NCBI GenBank assembly: GCA_944387095.1
Contig: CALXDP010000009.1
Coordinates: 1-64,000, forward strand
Source: an uncultured Oscillospiraceae bacterium
GTDB taxonomy: Bacteria; Bacillota; Clostridia; Oscillospirales; Oscillospiraceae
DNA: 64,000 bases
Reading direction: 5' to 3'
In this document: positions 40,664 through 51,231 of the stretch, one piece after another
How positions within the stretch are numbered: position 1 is the first letter of the stretch
How the letters are laid out: each line of letters opens with the position of its first letter
The notes under the pieces: generated by a model
The model's input: the letters and a program-made list of their open reading frames with translations, nothing else
Told to the model about the DNA's origin: nothing
Database searches by the model: none
Made by a program: the position numbers and the translations under genes

Positions 40664-43177
40664 TTACTCCTGGCTGCGCGCCTCTTCCGGGCTCTGGGTG
40701 GAATCGGCCTCCGGCTCCTTGTCCGCCAGAGCCATGGCGATGACCCGGTCCCCCTCCTCCTTCAGGCGCATGACGATGACGCCCTGGGTGGCCCGGCCGG
40801 CCAGCCGGATGGATGCCACGTCGGTACGGATGAGGGTGCCGGCCTGGGTAACCAGCAGCAGGTCCTCGGTGCCATCCACCACCTTGATGCCCACCACCCG
40901 GCCGGTCTTGGCGGTGACGGCGTAGTTCTTGATGCCGATGCCGCCCCGGTTGGTGATGCGGTAGTCCTCCACAGGGGTTCGCTTGCCGTAGCCGTGCTCG
41001 GTGATGGTGAGCACCGCCCGGCTCTGGGTGGCCCGGGCCGCGCCCACCACATAGTCCCCGGGGCGCAGGCGGATACCCCGCACGCCCATGGAGGAGCGGC
41101 CCGTGGGCCGCACATCCGTCTCCGCAAAGCACACGGCCATGCCGTCGTGGGTGGCGATGAGGATATTCTTGGTGCCGTCGGTCTCCCGCACCACCATCAG
41201 CTCGTCCCCGTCCTCCAGGGTGATGACCCGCAGGCCGTTGTTGCGGAGATTCTTCAGTGTGACCACCGGCAGGCGCTTCACCGTGCCGTTGCGGGTGATC
41301 ATCACCAGGAAACGTCCCTCGTCCGTGATGTCCTGGGTGTGAATCATGGCGGACACCTTCTCCCCCGCCTCCACCTGGAGCACGTTGACGATGTTGGTAC
41401 CCCGGGCGGTACGCCCCGCCTCGGGAATCTGATATCCCTTCTTGCGGAACACCCGGCCCTTGTCGGTAAAGAAGAGGATATGGTCATGGGTGGAGGCGGT
41501 AAACACCGTGTTCACATAGTCCTCCTCCCGGGTGGACATGGATTTCTTGCCCATGCCCCCCTTGCCCTGGGCGGCGTACTCCCTGGCGCTGGTGCGCTTG
41601 ATGTAGCCCCCGGCGGTCATGGTGAACACACACTGCTCCTCGGCGATGAGATCCTCCACATCCAGGTCGTCTTCCGCAAAGCCGATTTCGGTTTTGCGCT
41701 CGTCCCCGTACTTGTCCCGGATCTCCAACAGCTCGTCCTTGAGCACGCCCCGGAGCATGGATTCATCGCTGAGCAGCTGTTCAAAATAGGCGATGCGCTC
41801 CTGAAGCTCGTCAAACTCCGCCTGGAGTTTCTCCCGATCCAGCCCCTGCAGCGCCTTCAGGCGCATATCCAGGATGGCCTGGGCCTGGACGTCGTCCAGG
41901 CCGAAGCGGGCCATGAGCTTCTCCTTGGCGTCATCATAGCTCTGGCGGATGATGCGGATGACCTCGTCGATGTTGTCCTGGGCGATGAGCAGGCCCTCCA
42001 GCAGATGGGCCCGCTCTTGGGCCTTCTTCAGATCATAGCGGGTGCGCCGGGTGATGACCTCTTCCTGGAAGGCAATGTACTCGTCCAGGATCTGCCGCAG
42101 GGTGAGCACCTTGGGCTGCTTCTGATCATTGACCAGGGCCAGCAGAATCACCCCGAAGGTGGTCTGCATCTGGGTCTGGGCAAACAGCCGGTTCAGGGTC
42201 ACCTGGGGATTGGCATCCTTCTTCAGCTCGATGACGATGCGCATGCCCCGCTTGCCATCCGACTCGTCCCGCAGGCCGGAGATCCCATCCAGCCGCTTGT
42301 CCTTCACCTGGTCGGCAATACTCTCCACCAGCCGGGCCTTGTTCACCTGGTAGGGCAGTTCGGTGACGATGATGCGGGTGCGGCCGCTGCCGAACTCCTC
42401 CATCTCCGTGCGGGCGCGGACCTTGATGTGGCCCCGGCCGGTGGCGTAGGCCGCCCGGATACCCGCCCGGCCCATGATAATGCCCCGGGTGGGAAAGTCC
42501 GGCCCTTTGATGTGCTCCATCAGATCATCCAGGGTGGCGTTCTCATTATCCAGCACACAGATGACCCCGTCAATGACCTCCCGCAGATTGTGGGGCGGGA
42601 TGTTGGTGGTCATGCCCACGGCGATGCCGGAGGAACCGTTCACCAGCAGATTGGGGAAGCGGGAGGGCACTACCCGGGGTTCCTTCAAGGACTCGTCAAA
42701 GTTGGGGTCCCAGTTTACCGTGTCCTTATCGATATCCCGCATCATCTCGCCCGCGATTCTGGCCATGCGGGCCTCGGTATAGCGGTAGGCGGCCGGTGGA
42801 TCCCCGTCCACAGAGCCGAAGTTGCCGTGACCGTCCACCAGGGGGTAGCGCATGGAGAAGTCTTGGGCCAGACGGACCAGGGCATCATAGACGGACTGGT
42901 CGCCGTGAGGATGGTATTTGCCCAGCACGTCGCCCACGCAGGTGGCGGACTTCTTGAAGGGCTTGTCAGAGGTCAGACCGCTCTCATACATGGAGTAGAG
43001 GATGCGGCGATGCACCGGCTTCAGGCCGTCCCGCACATCGGGCAGGGCCCGGCCCACAATGACGGACATGGCGTATTCAATATACGCCGTCTGCATCTCA
43101 TGCTCCAGATTGATCTCTACAATTTTCTGATCGGGAAAGGAGATATCCCGGCTCATATACTCATCTTGTTTCGACAT
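40664..43177 (-). CDS. gyrA: DNA gyrase subunit A
   Basis: Breakage-reunion subunit of gyrase, introducing negative supercoils with GyrB. 837 residues. Active Tyr in [10 protein letters not shown] (about 128), tower and coiled-coil gate, and six C-terminal beta-pinwheel blades with the GyrA box QGKGGMG. The quinolone region reads [10 protein letters not shown]: the position of E. coli Ser83 is Gln (codon CAG), Asp87 is kept. ATG at 43177; 30 bases after gyrB. Confidence 0.98.
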   Translation of the reverse strand: MSKQDEYMSRDISFPDQKIVEINLEHEMQTAYIEYAMSVIVGRALPDVRDGLKPVHRRILYSMYESGLTSDKPFKKSATCVGDVLGKYHPHGDQSVYDALVRLAQDFSMRYPLVDGHGNFGSVDGDPPAAYRYTEARMARIAGEMMRDIDKDTVNWDPNFDESLKEPRVVPSRFPNLLVNGSSGIAVGMTTNIPPHNLREVIDGVICVLDNENATLDDLMEHIKGPDFPTRGIIMGRAGIRAAYATGRGHIKVRARTEMEEFGSGRTRIIVTELPYQVNKARLVESIADQVKDKRLDGISGLRDESDGKRGMRIVIELKKDANPQVTLNRLFAQTQMQTTFGVILLALVNDQKQPKVLTLRQILDEYIAFQEEVITRRTRYDLKKAQERAHLLEGLLIAQDNIDEVIRIIRQSYDDAKEKLMARFGLDDVQAQAILDMRLKALQGLDREKLQAEFDELQERIAYFEQLLSDESMLRGVLKDELLEIRDKYGDERKTEIGFAEDDLDVEDLIAEEQCVFTMTAGGYIKRTSAREYAAQGKGGMGKKSMSTREEDYVNTVFTASTHDHILFFTDKGRVFRKKGYQIPEAGRTARGTNIVNVLQVEAGEKVSAMIHTQDITDEGRFLVMITRNGTVKRLPVVTLKNLRNNGLRVITLEDGDELMVVRETDGTKNILIATHDGMAVCFAETDVRPTGRSSMGVRGIRLRPGDYVVGAARATQSRAVLTITEHGYGKRTPVEDYRITNRGGIGIKNYAVTAKTGRVVGIKVVDGTEDLLLVTQAGTLIRTDVASIRLAGRATQGVIVMRLKEEGDRVIAMALADKEPEADSTQSPEEARSQE

Positions 43178-43207
43178 AGTATGCTAAATCCCTTTCTGTC
43201 CAAGGCC

Positions 43208-45175
<1,968 letters not shown>

Positions 45176-45227
45176 TCAGATCAAAGCGATGCCCCGCCCC
45201 ACATAGGCGGGACACCGGTTTCCGCCG

Positions 45228-45635
45228 TTATTCCATGGGACAAAACTCCGTATCGTCCACCAGATCCTCTTCCGGCTCAAATCCGTCGTCCACCAGCTCG
45301 GTGGCCCGCATGCGCCGGGCGTTCTTGGCCTGCTCCACCTTTTGATAGATCAGCTCCTTGACCGCTTTGGGATCCCGCACGCTCACCAGATCCATGTGGG
45401 GCGAGGTCTTGTCTGAGGAGTAGACACAGATGGTACCCACCCGGAAGATCCTCTGCCACAGGGAACGGGTCAGTTCCAAATCCCGTACCCGGTAGAGCAG
45501 CACTTCTTCTTCTTTCAAGTTGAACAATCCTATCTCCCGGAAAATTCGGTTTTCGCTCAGGCGATACCGGGTGAAGCTGATGGGCAGTCCAAAATAGCGT
45601 TTTCTGTCTTTCCACAGATAGTTGATGGGTTCCAT
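45228..45635 (-). CDS. Bacterial PH-like (DUF304) protein
   Basis: 135 residues resembling a single bacterial PH (bPH, YdbS/DUF304-type) domain (about 5-115; RYFGLPISFTRYRLSENRIF, YRVRDLELTRSLWQRI) with an acidic tail. No transmembrane helix. Function unknown. ATG at 45635 with GGGAGGAAAG. It sits between remB and gyrB, a position empty in Bacillus. Confidence 0.8.
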   Translation of the reverse strand: MEPINYLWKDRKRYFGLPISFTRYRLSENRIFREIGLFNLKEEEVLLYRVRDLELTRSLWQRIFRVGTICVYSSDKTSPHMDLVSVRDPKAVKELIYQKVEQAKNARRMRATELVDDGFEPEEDLVDDTEFCPME

Positions 45636-45650
45636 ACTCTTTCCTCCCGT

Positions 45651-45914
45651 TTACTCAAATCCATTCTGTTCCGCCCGGCGAATCAGGGTGGCGGTATTCA
45701 CCTGGGAGAGATAGATCTTTGCCCCTTCCTCCCCCTGCTGGCACAGAATGAAAGACCGGGGCAGATCGCCGCCCACATAGGTGACCCGTCCCTCCCCCTC
45801 CGCCTGCTCTAAAAAACGGCGGGTGCGGAAGGACCAGGTGGTGTTATCCAGATCAAATATCCCCAAAATGGAGGATTCCGGAATGCTCATCGATTGTCCC
45901 AGATACAGATACAT
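45651..45914 (-). CDS. remB: Extracellular matrix regulator RemB (DUF370)
   Basis: 87 residues of the RemA/RemB DUF370 family. The place between recF and gyrB is that of yaaB/remB in Bacillus, where Rem proteins influence matrix gene expression. Features: MYLYLGQSMSIP, GIFDLDNTT, SFILCQQ. ATG at 45914 with GGAGG 10 bases upstream. Confidence 0.88.
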   Translation of the reverse strand: MYLYLGQSMSIPESSILGIFDLDNTTWSFRTRRFLEQAEGEGRVTYVGGDLPRSFILCQQGEEGAKIYLSQVNTATLIRRAEQNGFE

Positions 45915-45935
45915 GAAGAAATAACCTCCGCGGTA

Positions 45936-47039
45936 TCACACCAGCCCGCCGTCCCGGATGCGGAAGGCCTTGCCCACCCGCAGCCTGGCCAGCTTTTCCT
46001 CCTCACAACAAGTAATAAAGACCTGTCCTGAGGTAATGCGGTTTAACACAAACTCCTGCCGGCGGTGGTCCAGCTCGGACAGCACGTCGTCCAGCAGCAG
46101 CACCGGCCACTCCCCGGTATCCTGGTAAAAAATATCCCGGGCAGCCATTTTCAGGGACAATGCCGCAGTGCGTACCTGCCCCTGGGAGCCAAAGGCCTTT
46201 GCCGGATTTCCGTCAATTTCGATGGTCAATTCATCCCGGTGTGGCCCGGTGAGGCAGGCGTGGGATTCGATCTCCGCCCGCCGGTGGCGCTCCTGGTGGT
46301 CCAACAACTGGCCCAACAGCTGTTTGGGGGCGGCCAGGGGGTCGGTGATGGTGGACACGGTGTCATAGCCCAGATGAAGCTGTTCCCGTCCGCCAGAGCA
46401 GTCCGCGTGGATGCCGGGTGCGGTCTGGTTCAATTTTTTCACGAAATGGGCCCGGTAGTGGATGAGGACGGCGCCACACTGGGCCATGCGCAGGGAGTAG
46501 TCGTCCAGCGCGTCCAGCAGGGAGGGCTTTTCCTCCCAGTCCCGGAGAATCCTGCCCTTCTGTTCGTGCAGCCGGTGATACTCTGCCAGAGCTGCGGCGT
46601 ATTTTGGACGCAGCTGGCAGATGCAGCTGTCCAGAAACTTCCGCCGGGCTGCGGCCCCCTCCCGGATGATGTAGAGATCCTCGGGGCAGAACAGTACCGT
46701 GGTCAAAAGCCCGGACAGCTCTCCCGCGGACTTCAGCCGCACTCCGTTGGACCACAGCTGACGGCGCACGCCCCGGGTGAGCTGGGCTTCCAGGGTATAG
46801 TCCCGACGGCGGCTGAAAATCTCCGCCTTTAGGAAAGCCCGGTCAATTCCAAACTGGATCAGCTCCCGGTCATACCTGGCCCGGTGGGAGGAAGCGGAGG
46901 AAAGATAGGCCACCGCCTCGATCAGGTTGGTCTTCCCCTGGGCGTTTTCCCCCACAATCACATTGACCCCGGGATCAAAGGATACCTCCAAATGGGTATA
47001 GTTCCGGAAAAAGTCCAGGGTGACTGCCTTGACGATCAT
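45936..47039 (-). CDS. recF: DNA replication and repair protein RecF
   Basis: SMC-like ATPase that loads RecA at gaps. 367 residues. Walker [10 protein letters not shown] (about residues 30-38), coiled-coil lobe, signature region and Walker [12 protein letters not shown] near the C-terminus. ATG at 47039 overlaps the S4 gene stop (ATGA). Confidence 0.97.
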   Translation of the reverse strand: MIVKAVTLDFFRNYTHLEVSFDPGVNVIVGENAQGKTNLIEAVAYLSSASSHRARYDRELIQFGIDRAFLKAEIFSRRRDYTLEAQLTRGVRRQLWSNGVRLKSAGELSGLLTTVLFCPEDLYIIREGAAARRKFLDSCICQLRPKYAAALAEYHRLHEQKGRILRDWEEKPSLLDALDDYSLRMAQCGAVLIHYRAHFVKKLNQTAPGIHADCSGGREQLHLGYDTVSTITDPLAAPKQLLGQLLDHQERHRRAEIESHACLTGPHRDELTIEIDGNPAKAFGSQGQVRTAALSLKMAARDIFYQDTGEWPVLLLDDVLSELDHRRQEFVLNRITSGQVFITCCEEEKLARLRVGKAFRIRDGGLV

Positions 47040-47251
47040 TCCACCACCAGGGCCAGGCCGCCGTCCAGCTCCACCCGGTCACCGGGCCGGATCTTCCTGC
47101 CCCGCATGGTGCACACCTGTCCATTGACCGATACGCCGCCGTCCTGAATGACCGCCTTGGCCTCCCCGCCGGTGGCCGTCACATTGGCGAATTTCAGCAG
47201 CGCGTCCAGCTTGATAAATTCCGTTGTGATTTTGATGCGCGCTTCCCGCAT
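47036..47251 (-). CDS. rlbA: S4-domain RNA-binding protein (YaaA / RlbA)
   Basis: 71 residues forming one S4 RNA-binding domain ([34 protein letters not shown]). It always sits between dnaN and recF in Firmicutes and is linked with ribosome assembly. ATG at 47251 with GGGAGGAAC; the frame opens earlier at 47272 but without a site. Confidence 0.93.
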   Translation of the reverse strand: MREARIKITTEFIKLDALLKFANVTATGGEAKAVIQDGGVSVNGQVCTMRGRKIRPGDRVELDGGLALVVE

Positions 47252-47290
47252 GCTCGTTCCTCCCGTCAGCATCCGTTTGTTCCGGCGCTT

Positions 47291-48409
47291 TTACTCCCCC
47301 GCCTTCAGACGCACGGGCAGCACCATATAAAGGAAGTTGTCCCCTTCCCCCTGTTTGGGCAGGATCAGACAGGGAGAGGTGGGGGTGTTCAGCTCCAGGC
47401 GCACCTGCCCGGCGGGGGCGGCCTTCACCGCCTCCATGAGAAAACGGTTATTAAAGCCGATCTCCAGCCCCTTGCCGTCCCCCACAATGGGGCAGCGGTC
47501 AAAGGCGGAGCCGATGGCGGTTTTGGAGGTGATGGATAAAGAACCGTCTTCAAATCTGCACCGCAGGGGACTTTTCAGCTTGTCGTTGATGATCAGCGAG
47601 GCCCGGTCAATGGATAGCTGCAGCGCGGCGGTATCCGCTTCCAGACAGATGGAGTTATTCTGAGGGATGGTCTGCCGGTAGTTGAGAAACTCCCCTTCCA
47701 GCCGCCGGGCCACCAGCAGGGTGGATCCCATGAGAAAGGTGATGTGACGCTCTCCCTCGGTCACGGTGACCGCCTCGTCGCTGTCCGCACAGATTTTATC
47801 CACCTCGCTTAGGGCCGCGCCGGGCACCACAAAGGAGAACTGATCTGCACCGCTCTTCTGGACAATCTTTTCCCGGCGCAGGGCCAGCCGGTAACCGTCC
47901 ACCGCCACCATGGTCAGCTCTTCGCCGGCCACTTCAAAGAGGGCGCCGGTATGGATAGGGCGGCTCTCATTATCACTGACGGCAAAGATCACCCGGGAAA
48001 TCATGGATCGCAGCATCCCCTGGCCCATTACCAGCTTGTTCCCTTCGTCCACGGCGGGCAGCTCAGGAAATTCCTCGGCGCTGCTGCCCATGATATCGAA
48101 GGAGGTGGGGCCGCATTCAATGCGCACTTTATTTCCATCGGTGACCACCGATACCATATCGTCAGGCAGTTTCCGGATGATCTCTCCGAACAGGCGGGCC
48201 GGCAGGACAATGGAACCGGTCTGAGTTACGCCAGCCTCTACCCGGGTGACGATACCGGTCTCCAAATTATAACCGCTGATGTTCAGCCCGCTCTCCTCCG
48301 CTTCTAGCAACACTCCTTCCAGAGCCAGAATGGAGCTTTTGGCAGCCACAACCCGTCCGGCTGTGGTGACGGCGTTTTGCAACAGCGCTTTTTCACAGGA
48401 AAATTTCAT
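47291..48409 (-). CDS. dnaN: DNA polymerase III beta sliding clamp
   Basis: Ring-shaped processivity factor. 372 residues, three clamp domains; starts MKFSCEKALLQNAV and ends with the clamp C-terminus YMVLPVRL. The ATG at 48409 is the family start, GAAAGGAAA upstream; the longer frame from 48439 runs into the origin. Confidence 0.98.
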   Translation of the reverse strand: MKFSCEKALLQNAVTTAGRVVAAKSSILALEGVLLEAEESGLNISGYNLETGIVTRVEAGVTQTGSIVLPARLFGEIIRKLPDDMVSVVTDGNKVRIECGPTSFDIMGSSAEEFPELPAVDEGNKLVMGQGMLRSMISRVIFAVSDNESRPIHTGALFEVAGEELTMVAVDGYRLALRREKIVQKSGADQFSFVVPGAALSEVDKICADSDEAVTVTEGERHITFLMGSTLLVARRLEGEFLNYRQTIPQNNSICLEADTAALQLSIDRASLIINDKLKSPLRCRFEDGSLSITSKTAIGSAFDRCPIVGDGKGLEIGFNNRFLMEAVKAAPAGQVRLELNTPTSPCLILPKQGEGDNFLYMVLPVRLKAGE

Positions 48410-48671
48410 AGTTGGGTTTCCTTTCTCTCCCCCCGGCAAAGAATGGGGGAGGTGTTTTTATTTCGTAGTCCATAGTAGGCCCGGTGGAAGCTGTGGAAAA
48501 CCGGGGAAGGCATTGTGTTGAGACGCTTTCCAGCTTGCGGAAGGTTCCACAATACTTCCACAGAAAACACAGAATGGTGGGAGGCGTATTGCGCTTCCAC
48601 AGCTTTCCACACCACAGCCCGAAATTTTGTGGAAATGTTGTAAAGGATAGCGTCCGGCCAAGGGAGGTAAA
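48410..48671. other. oriC: Probable replication origin (dnaN-dnaA intergenic)
   Basis: 262 bases holding six DnaA-box-like 9-mers that share TTCCACA: 48492-48500 (minus, TTTTCCACA), 48543-48551, 48554-48562, 48593-48601, 48603-48611 (plus), and 48628-48636 (minus, ATTTCCACA). None is the usual TTATCCACA; the best differs at position 3 only. An AT-rich stretch (48450-48475) could be the unwinding element. No such sites occur in the dnaA-rpmH gap. Placement next to dnaA supports the call. Confidence 0.8.
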
Positions 48672-49994
48672 TTAGTAGGCGGAGTTGACCGCATTGGTGA
48701 TGTCCCGGATGATCTCGGTGAGCTCGGGCTGTTCCTTCATGTTCTTTTCCACCCGGTTGATGGAATTGAGCACCGTGGAGTGGTGGCGGCCGCCAAACTG
48801 CTGGCCGATCTCCGCCAGGGACAGCTGGGTCATCTCCCGAATGATGTACATGGCCACGTTGCGGGCGGTGGTGATTTCCTTGTTCTGGCTCTGGCCCCGC
48901 AAAGCGTCGCTGTCCAGCTCGTAAAACCGGGCCACCTCTTGGATGATGGTGTCCGCGGATGGGAGAAAGTCCTCCTTGGCCCGGAGAATGTCCCGCACCG
49001 CCCGGATGGTGTTTTCCACATCCACCTGGGCGCCCATCAGCTCCTGAAAGGCCATGATTTTGTTGACCACGCCCTCGATTTGCCGGACATTGGCGGTGAT
49101 GTTCTCCGCCACATAGCTGAGCACTGGGTCGGGCAGGGCGATGCCCCGCTCCAGGGACTTGTTTTTCAAAATGGCCATGCGGGTCTCATAGTCGGGAGGC
49201 TGGATGTCTGCGGGCAGACCCTGCTCAAACCGGGTTTTGAGCCGCTGCTCCAGCCGGAGCATCTCCTGGGGAGGTCGGTCGGAGGTGAATACGATCTGCC
49301 TATTCTGCTCGTACAGGGTGTTGAAGGTGTGAAACAGCTCTTCCTCGCTGGAGTCCTTGCCGGCGATGAACTGCACGTCATCCATCAAAAACAGGTCTAC
49401 CGTGCGGTACTTATTGCGAAACTCCTGCATGTCCACGCCCCGGCGCAGATTGGTGATCAGTTCATTGACAAAATCCTCGCTTTTGATGTACAGAATACGG
49501 CAGTCCGGGTGGTTTTCCCGCACCCGGTTGGCGATGGCGTGGAGCAGGTGGGTTTTCCCCAGCCCGGATTGCCCGTAGATGAAAAGAGGGTTGTAAGCTC
49601 CGCCCGGCTCGTCGGCCACCTTTTCCGCGGCGGTAAAGGCAAACTTGTTGGTGGAACCCACCACAAAGCGGTCAAAGGTATAGGACTGATAGGGGCTGTC
49701 CGTCTTTTGGGCGGCGGTTCCAGACTGGTATTTGACCCGCTCCTCCGGCAGGAGCAGGGAAACCCCTACCTCAAAAGAGAACAGCTCCAGCAGATTTTTC
49801 TCCAGGGTGGGTAGAAATCTGGTTTTGATGATGTTCCGCTTAAACTCAGTGGGGACACACAGAACCAGCCTGGTCTCCTCCAGCGCCACGGCCTCCACAT
49901 CGCCAAACCAGGTCTCGATGGAGACGGCGGTCATATCCCCCTCCATCATGGTTTTGATTTTTTCCCACACATCGGCGGCTGATTTCATCGACAT
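48672..49994 (-). CDS. dnaA: Chromosomal replication initiator DnaA
   Basis: 440 residues, four-domain initiator. Domain I (1-about 80), short linker, AAA+ domain III with Walker A GQSGLGKTH (about 144-152), Walker B FLMDDVQF, and domain IV with the signature ...IGQQFGGRHHSTV. The usual recognition triad D-H-T/S is H-H-S here, because both codons are CAC. ATG at 49994 with GAGGTGA; a second ATG follows two codons later. The unusual signature may match the unusual DnaA boxes nearby. Confidence 0.98.
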   Translation of the reverse strand: MSMKSAADVWEKIKTMMEGDMTAVSIETWFGDVEAVALEETRLVLCVPTEFKRNIIKTRFLPTLEKNLLELFSFEVGVSLLLPEERVKYQSGTAAQKTDSPYQSYTFDRFVVGSTNKFAFTAAEKVADEPGGAYNPLFIYGQSGLGKTHLLHAIANRVRENHPDCRILYIKSEDFVNELITNLRRGVDMQEFRNKYRTVDLFLMDDVQFIAGKDSSEEELFHTFNTLYEQNRQIVFTSDRPPQEMLRLEQRLKTRFEQGLPADIQPPDYETRMAILKNKSLERGIALPDPVLSYVAENITANVRQIEGVVNKIMAFQELMGAQVDVENTIRAVRDILRAKEDFLPSADTIIQEVARFYELDSDALRGQSQNKEITTARNVAMYIIREMTQLSLAEIGQQFGGRHHSTVLNSINRVEKNMKEQPELTEIIRDITNAVNSAY

Positions 49995-50030
49995 GACGTC
50001 ACCTCAAAATGCGCGTATGATAACCATATA

Positions 50031-50059
50031 ATTATAGCAAAAAGTAAGGGGTTCTACAA
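50031..50059 (-). promoter_or_regulatory. dnaA promoter
   Basis: TTGTAG (50059-50054), 17 bases, TATAAT (50036-50031) on the minus strand, 37 bases before dnaA. Confidence 0.75.
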
Positions 50060-50236
50060 GGGGGTTTTCCCATTTCTTATTTTATAATGTAGTAAAGCGT
50101 CTCAAACAGGACGGCCAAGGGGATGGGCAGCGGCGGGTGGAGCGCAGGCGGGGAAAAAGACCATTGTGTTGTCCAATAAAATTGACACAATATCTTGTAC
50201 TTTATGAAAAAAGGCCGGGTTTTCTTTGAAATTTGA

Positions 50237-50265
50237 TTGACAGAACGGTGAGAATCCGGTATAAT
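50237..50265 (+). promoter_or_regulatory. Consensus promoter of rpmH
   Basis: TTGACA (50237-50242), exactly 17 bases, TATAAT (50260-50265): a perfect sigma-A consensus, as expected for a ribosomal gene. A hairpin GCGGCGGC/GCCGCCGC (50332-50350) lies between start and ribosome site. Confidence 0.92.
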
Positions 50266-50375
50266 CCCCTATGCGCCGTCTACCGGCGCAGAACAGGTAA
50301 ACCGCGTTTCCTTTTTGGAAGCGTTGTGGAAGCGGCGGCTGTGCCGCCGCCATTTTATACAGGAGGTGTTCCCGT

Positions 50376-50510
50376 ATGGTTCGTACCTATCAGCCTAAGA
50401 AGCGGCACCGTTCCAAGGTTCACGGATTCCGTAAGCGCATGGCTACCGCCAACGGCCGCAAGGTTCTGGCCCGCCGCCGTTTGAAGGGCCGCGCCCGCCT
50501 GACCCACTGA
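50376..50510 (+). CDS. rpmH: 50S ribosomal protein L34
   Basis: 44-residue basic ribosomal protein, too short for many gene finders. [22 protein letters not shown] and [16 protein letters not shown] are the family sequence; most L34 have KRTYQP at the start, here VRTYQP. ATG at 50376 follows AGGAGGTG. First gene of the rpmH-rnpA-yidD-yidC-jag operon. Confidence 0.97.
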   Translation: MVRTYQPKKRHRSKVHGFRKRMATANGRKVLARRRLKGRARLTH

Positions 50511-50543
50511 TGGCGGAAGCATCGGGATGAATAAAAACTGACC

Positions 50544-50569
50544 GGGGCGCGGGAGTTTTCCCTCGCCCC
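50544..50569 (+). terminator. Hairpin between rpmH and rnpA
   Basis: GGGGCG-C-GGG pairs with CCC-T-CGCCCC (50544-50553 / 50560-50569) around a short loop, followed by TATGTCCG. No U-run; may be an attenuating or processing hairpin that lowers rnpA expression relative to rpmH. Confidence 0.5.
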
Positions 50570-50619
50570 TATGTCCGTTTTCGCCCATCCCGGGCAACCC
50601 TGATGAAAGGGGTATTCCT

Positions 50620-50973
50620 GTGAAAAAAACAGTGTCGCTGAAGGAGAATCACCTGTTCCGCCGGCTGTATCAAAAGGGAAAGACCGCAGCCGACGGCAGG
50701 CTTGCCCTTTATGTGCGGCGCAACGGAGGAAGGAAAAACCGGCTGGGCCTGACGGTGTCTACCAAGGTGGGCTGCGCCGTGGTGCGCAACCGGGTCCGCC
50801 GCCGCCTGCGGGAGGTATACCGCCTGCATGAGGGCGGGCTGGCAGACGGCATAGACGTGGTGGTGGTGGCCCGGGTCCGGGCTGCCCACAGCACATACTG
50901 GCAGCTGGAGAAGTCCTTTTTGAAGCTGGCGGACAAGCTGAGCCTTCTCAAGAAGGGGGAGGGGGAGCCTTGA
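50620..50973 (+). CDS. rnpA: Ribonuclease P protein component
   Basis: Protein subunit of RNase P (tRNA 5' maturation). 117 residues. Conserved RNR motif VVRNRVRRRLREVYR and VVVARVRAAHSTYW. Start GTG at 50620 with AAAGGGG. The RNA subunit is not in this window. Confidence 0.96.
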   Translation: MKKTVSLKENHLFRRLYQKGKTAADGRLALYVRRNGGRKNRLGLTVSTKVGCAVVRNRVRRRLREVYRLHEGGLADGIDVVVVARVRAAHSTYWQLEKSFLKLADKLSLLKKGEGEP

Positions 50974-51221
50974 AGCGCGTTCTGCTGGCTCTGATCCGCT
51001 TTTACCGCAAGAAGATCTCGCCGGGCCGGCCGCCCTGCTGCCGGTTCATCCCCACCTGCTCCACCTATGCACTGGAGGCGGTGGAGGTTCACGGGGCGCT
51101 GAAGGGCGGTCTGCTGTCGGTGTGGAGATTTCTGCGGTGCCATCCCTTTCACAGGGAGAAGTCTTTCATCTATGACCCGGTGCCTCCCAAGGGGCGCTGG
51201 AGATCAAGCGAATCAAAATAG
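50970..51221 (+). CDS. yidD: Membrane protein insertion efficiency factor YidD
   Basis: 83 residues with the family signature FYRKKISPGRPPCCRF, PTCSTYALEAVE and GGLLSVWRFLRCHPF. It starts at TTG 50970 which overlaps the rnpA stop (TTGA), preceded by a G-rich ribosome site inside rnpA. Assists YidC-mediated insertion. Confidence 0.93.
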   Translation: MKRVLLALIRFYRKKISPGRPPCCRFIPTCSTYALEAVEVHGALKGGLLSVWRFLRCHPFHREKSFIYDPVPPKGRWRSSESK

Positions 51222-51231
51222 GAGGCCCTGT

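Larger units (their letters stand above)
49995..50375. other. Divergent dnaA / rpmH control region
   Basis: 381 bases without a gene. It holds the dnaA promoter (minus), the rpmH promoter and leader (plus) and AT-rich runs (50060-50100, 50170-50235). I find no TTATCCACA or TTCCACA boxes here, so it is not a second origin half of the Bacillus type. Confidence 0.75.

Noticed and set aside
48485..48640. Repeat cluster resembling a short CRISPR array
   Set aside because: The repeats are 7-9 bases in both orientations with irregular spacing; they are DnaA-box-like sites at the origin.
49995..50375. Second half of a bipartite Bacillus-type origin
   Set aside because: I found no DnaA-box-like sequence of either type in the dnaA-rpmH gap, only promoters and AT-rich runs.
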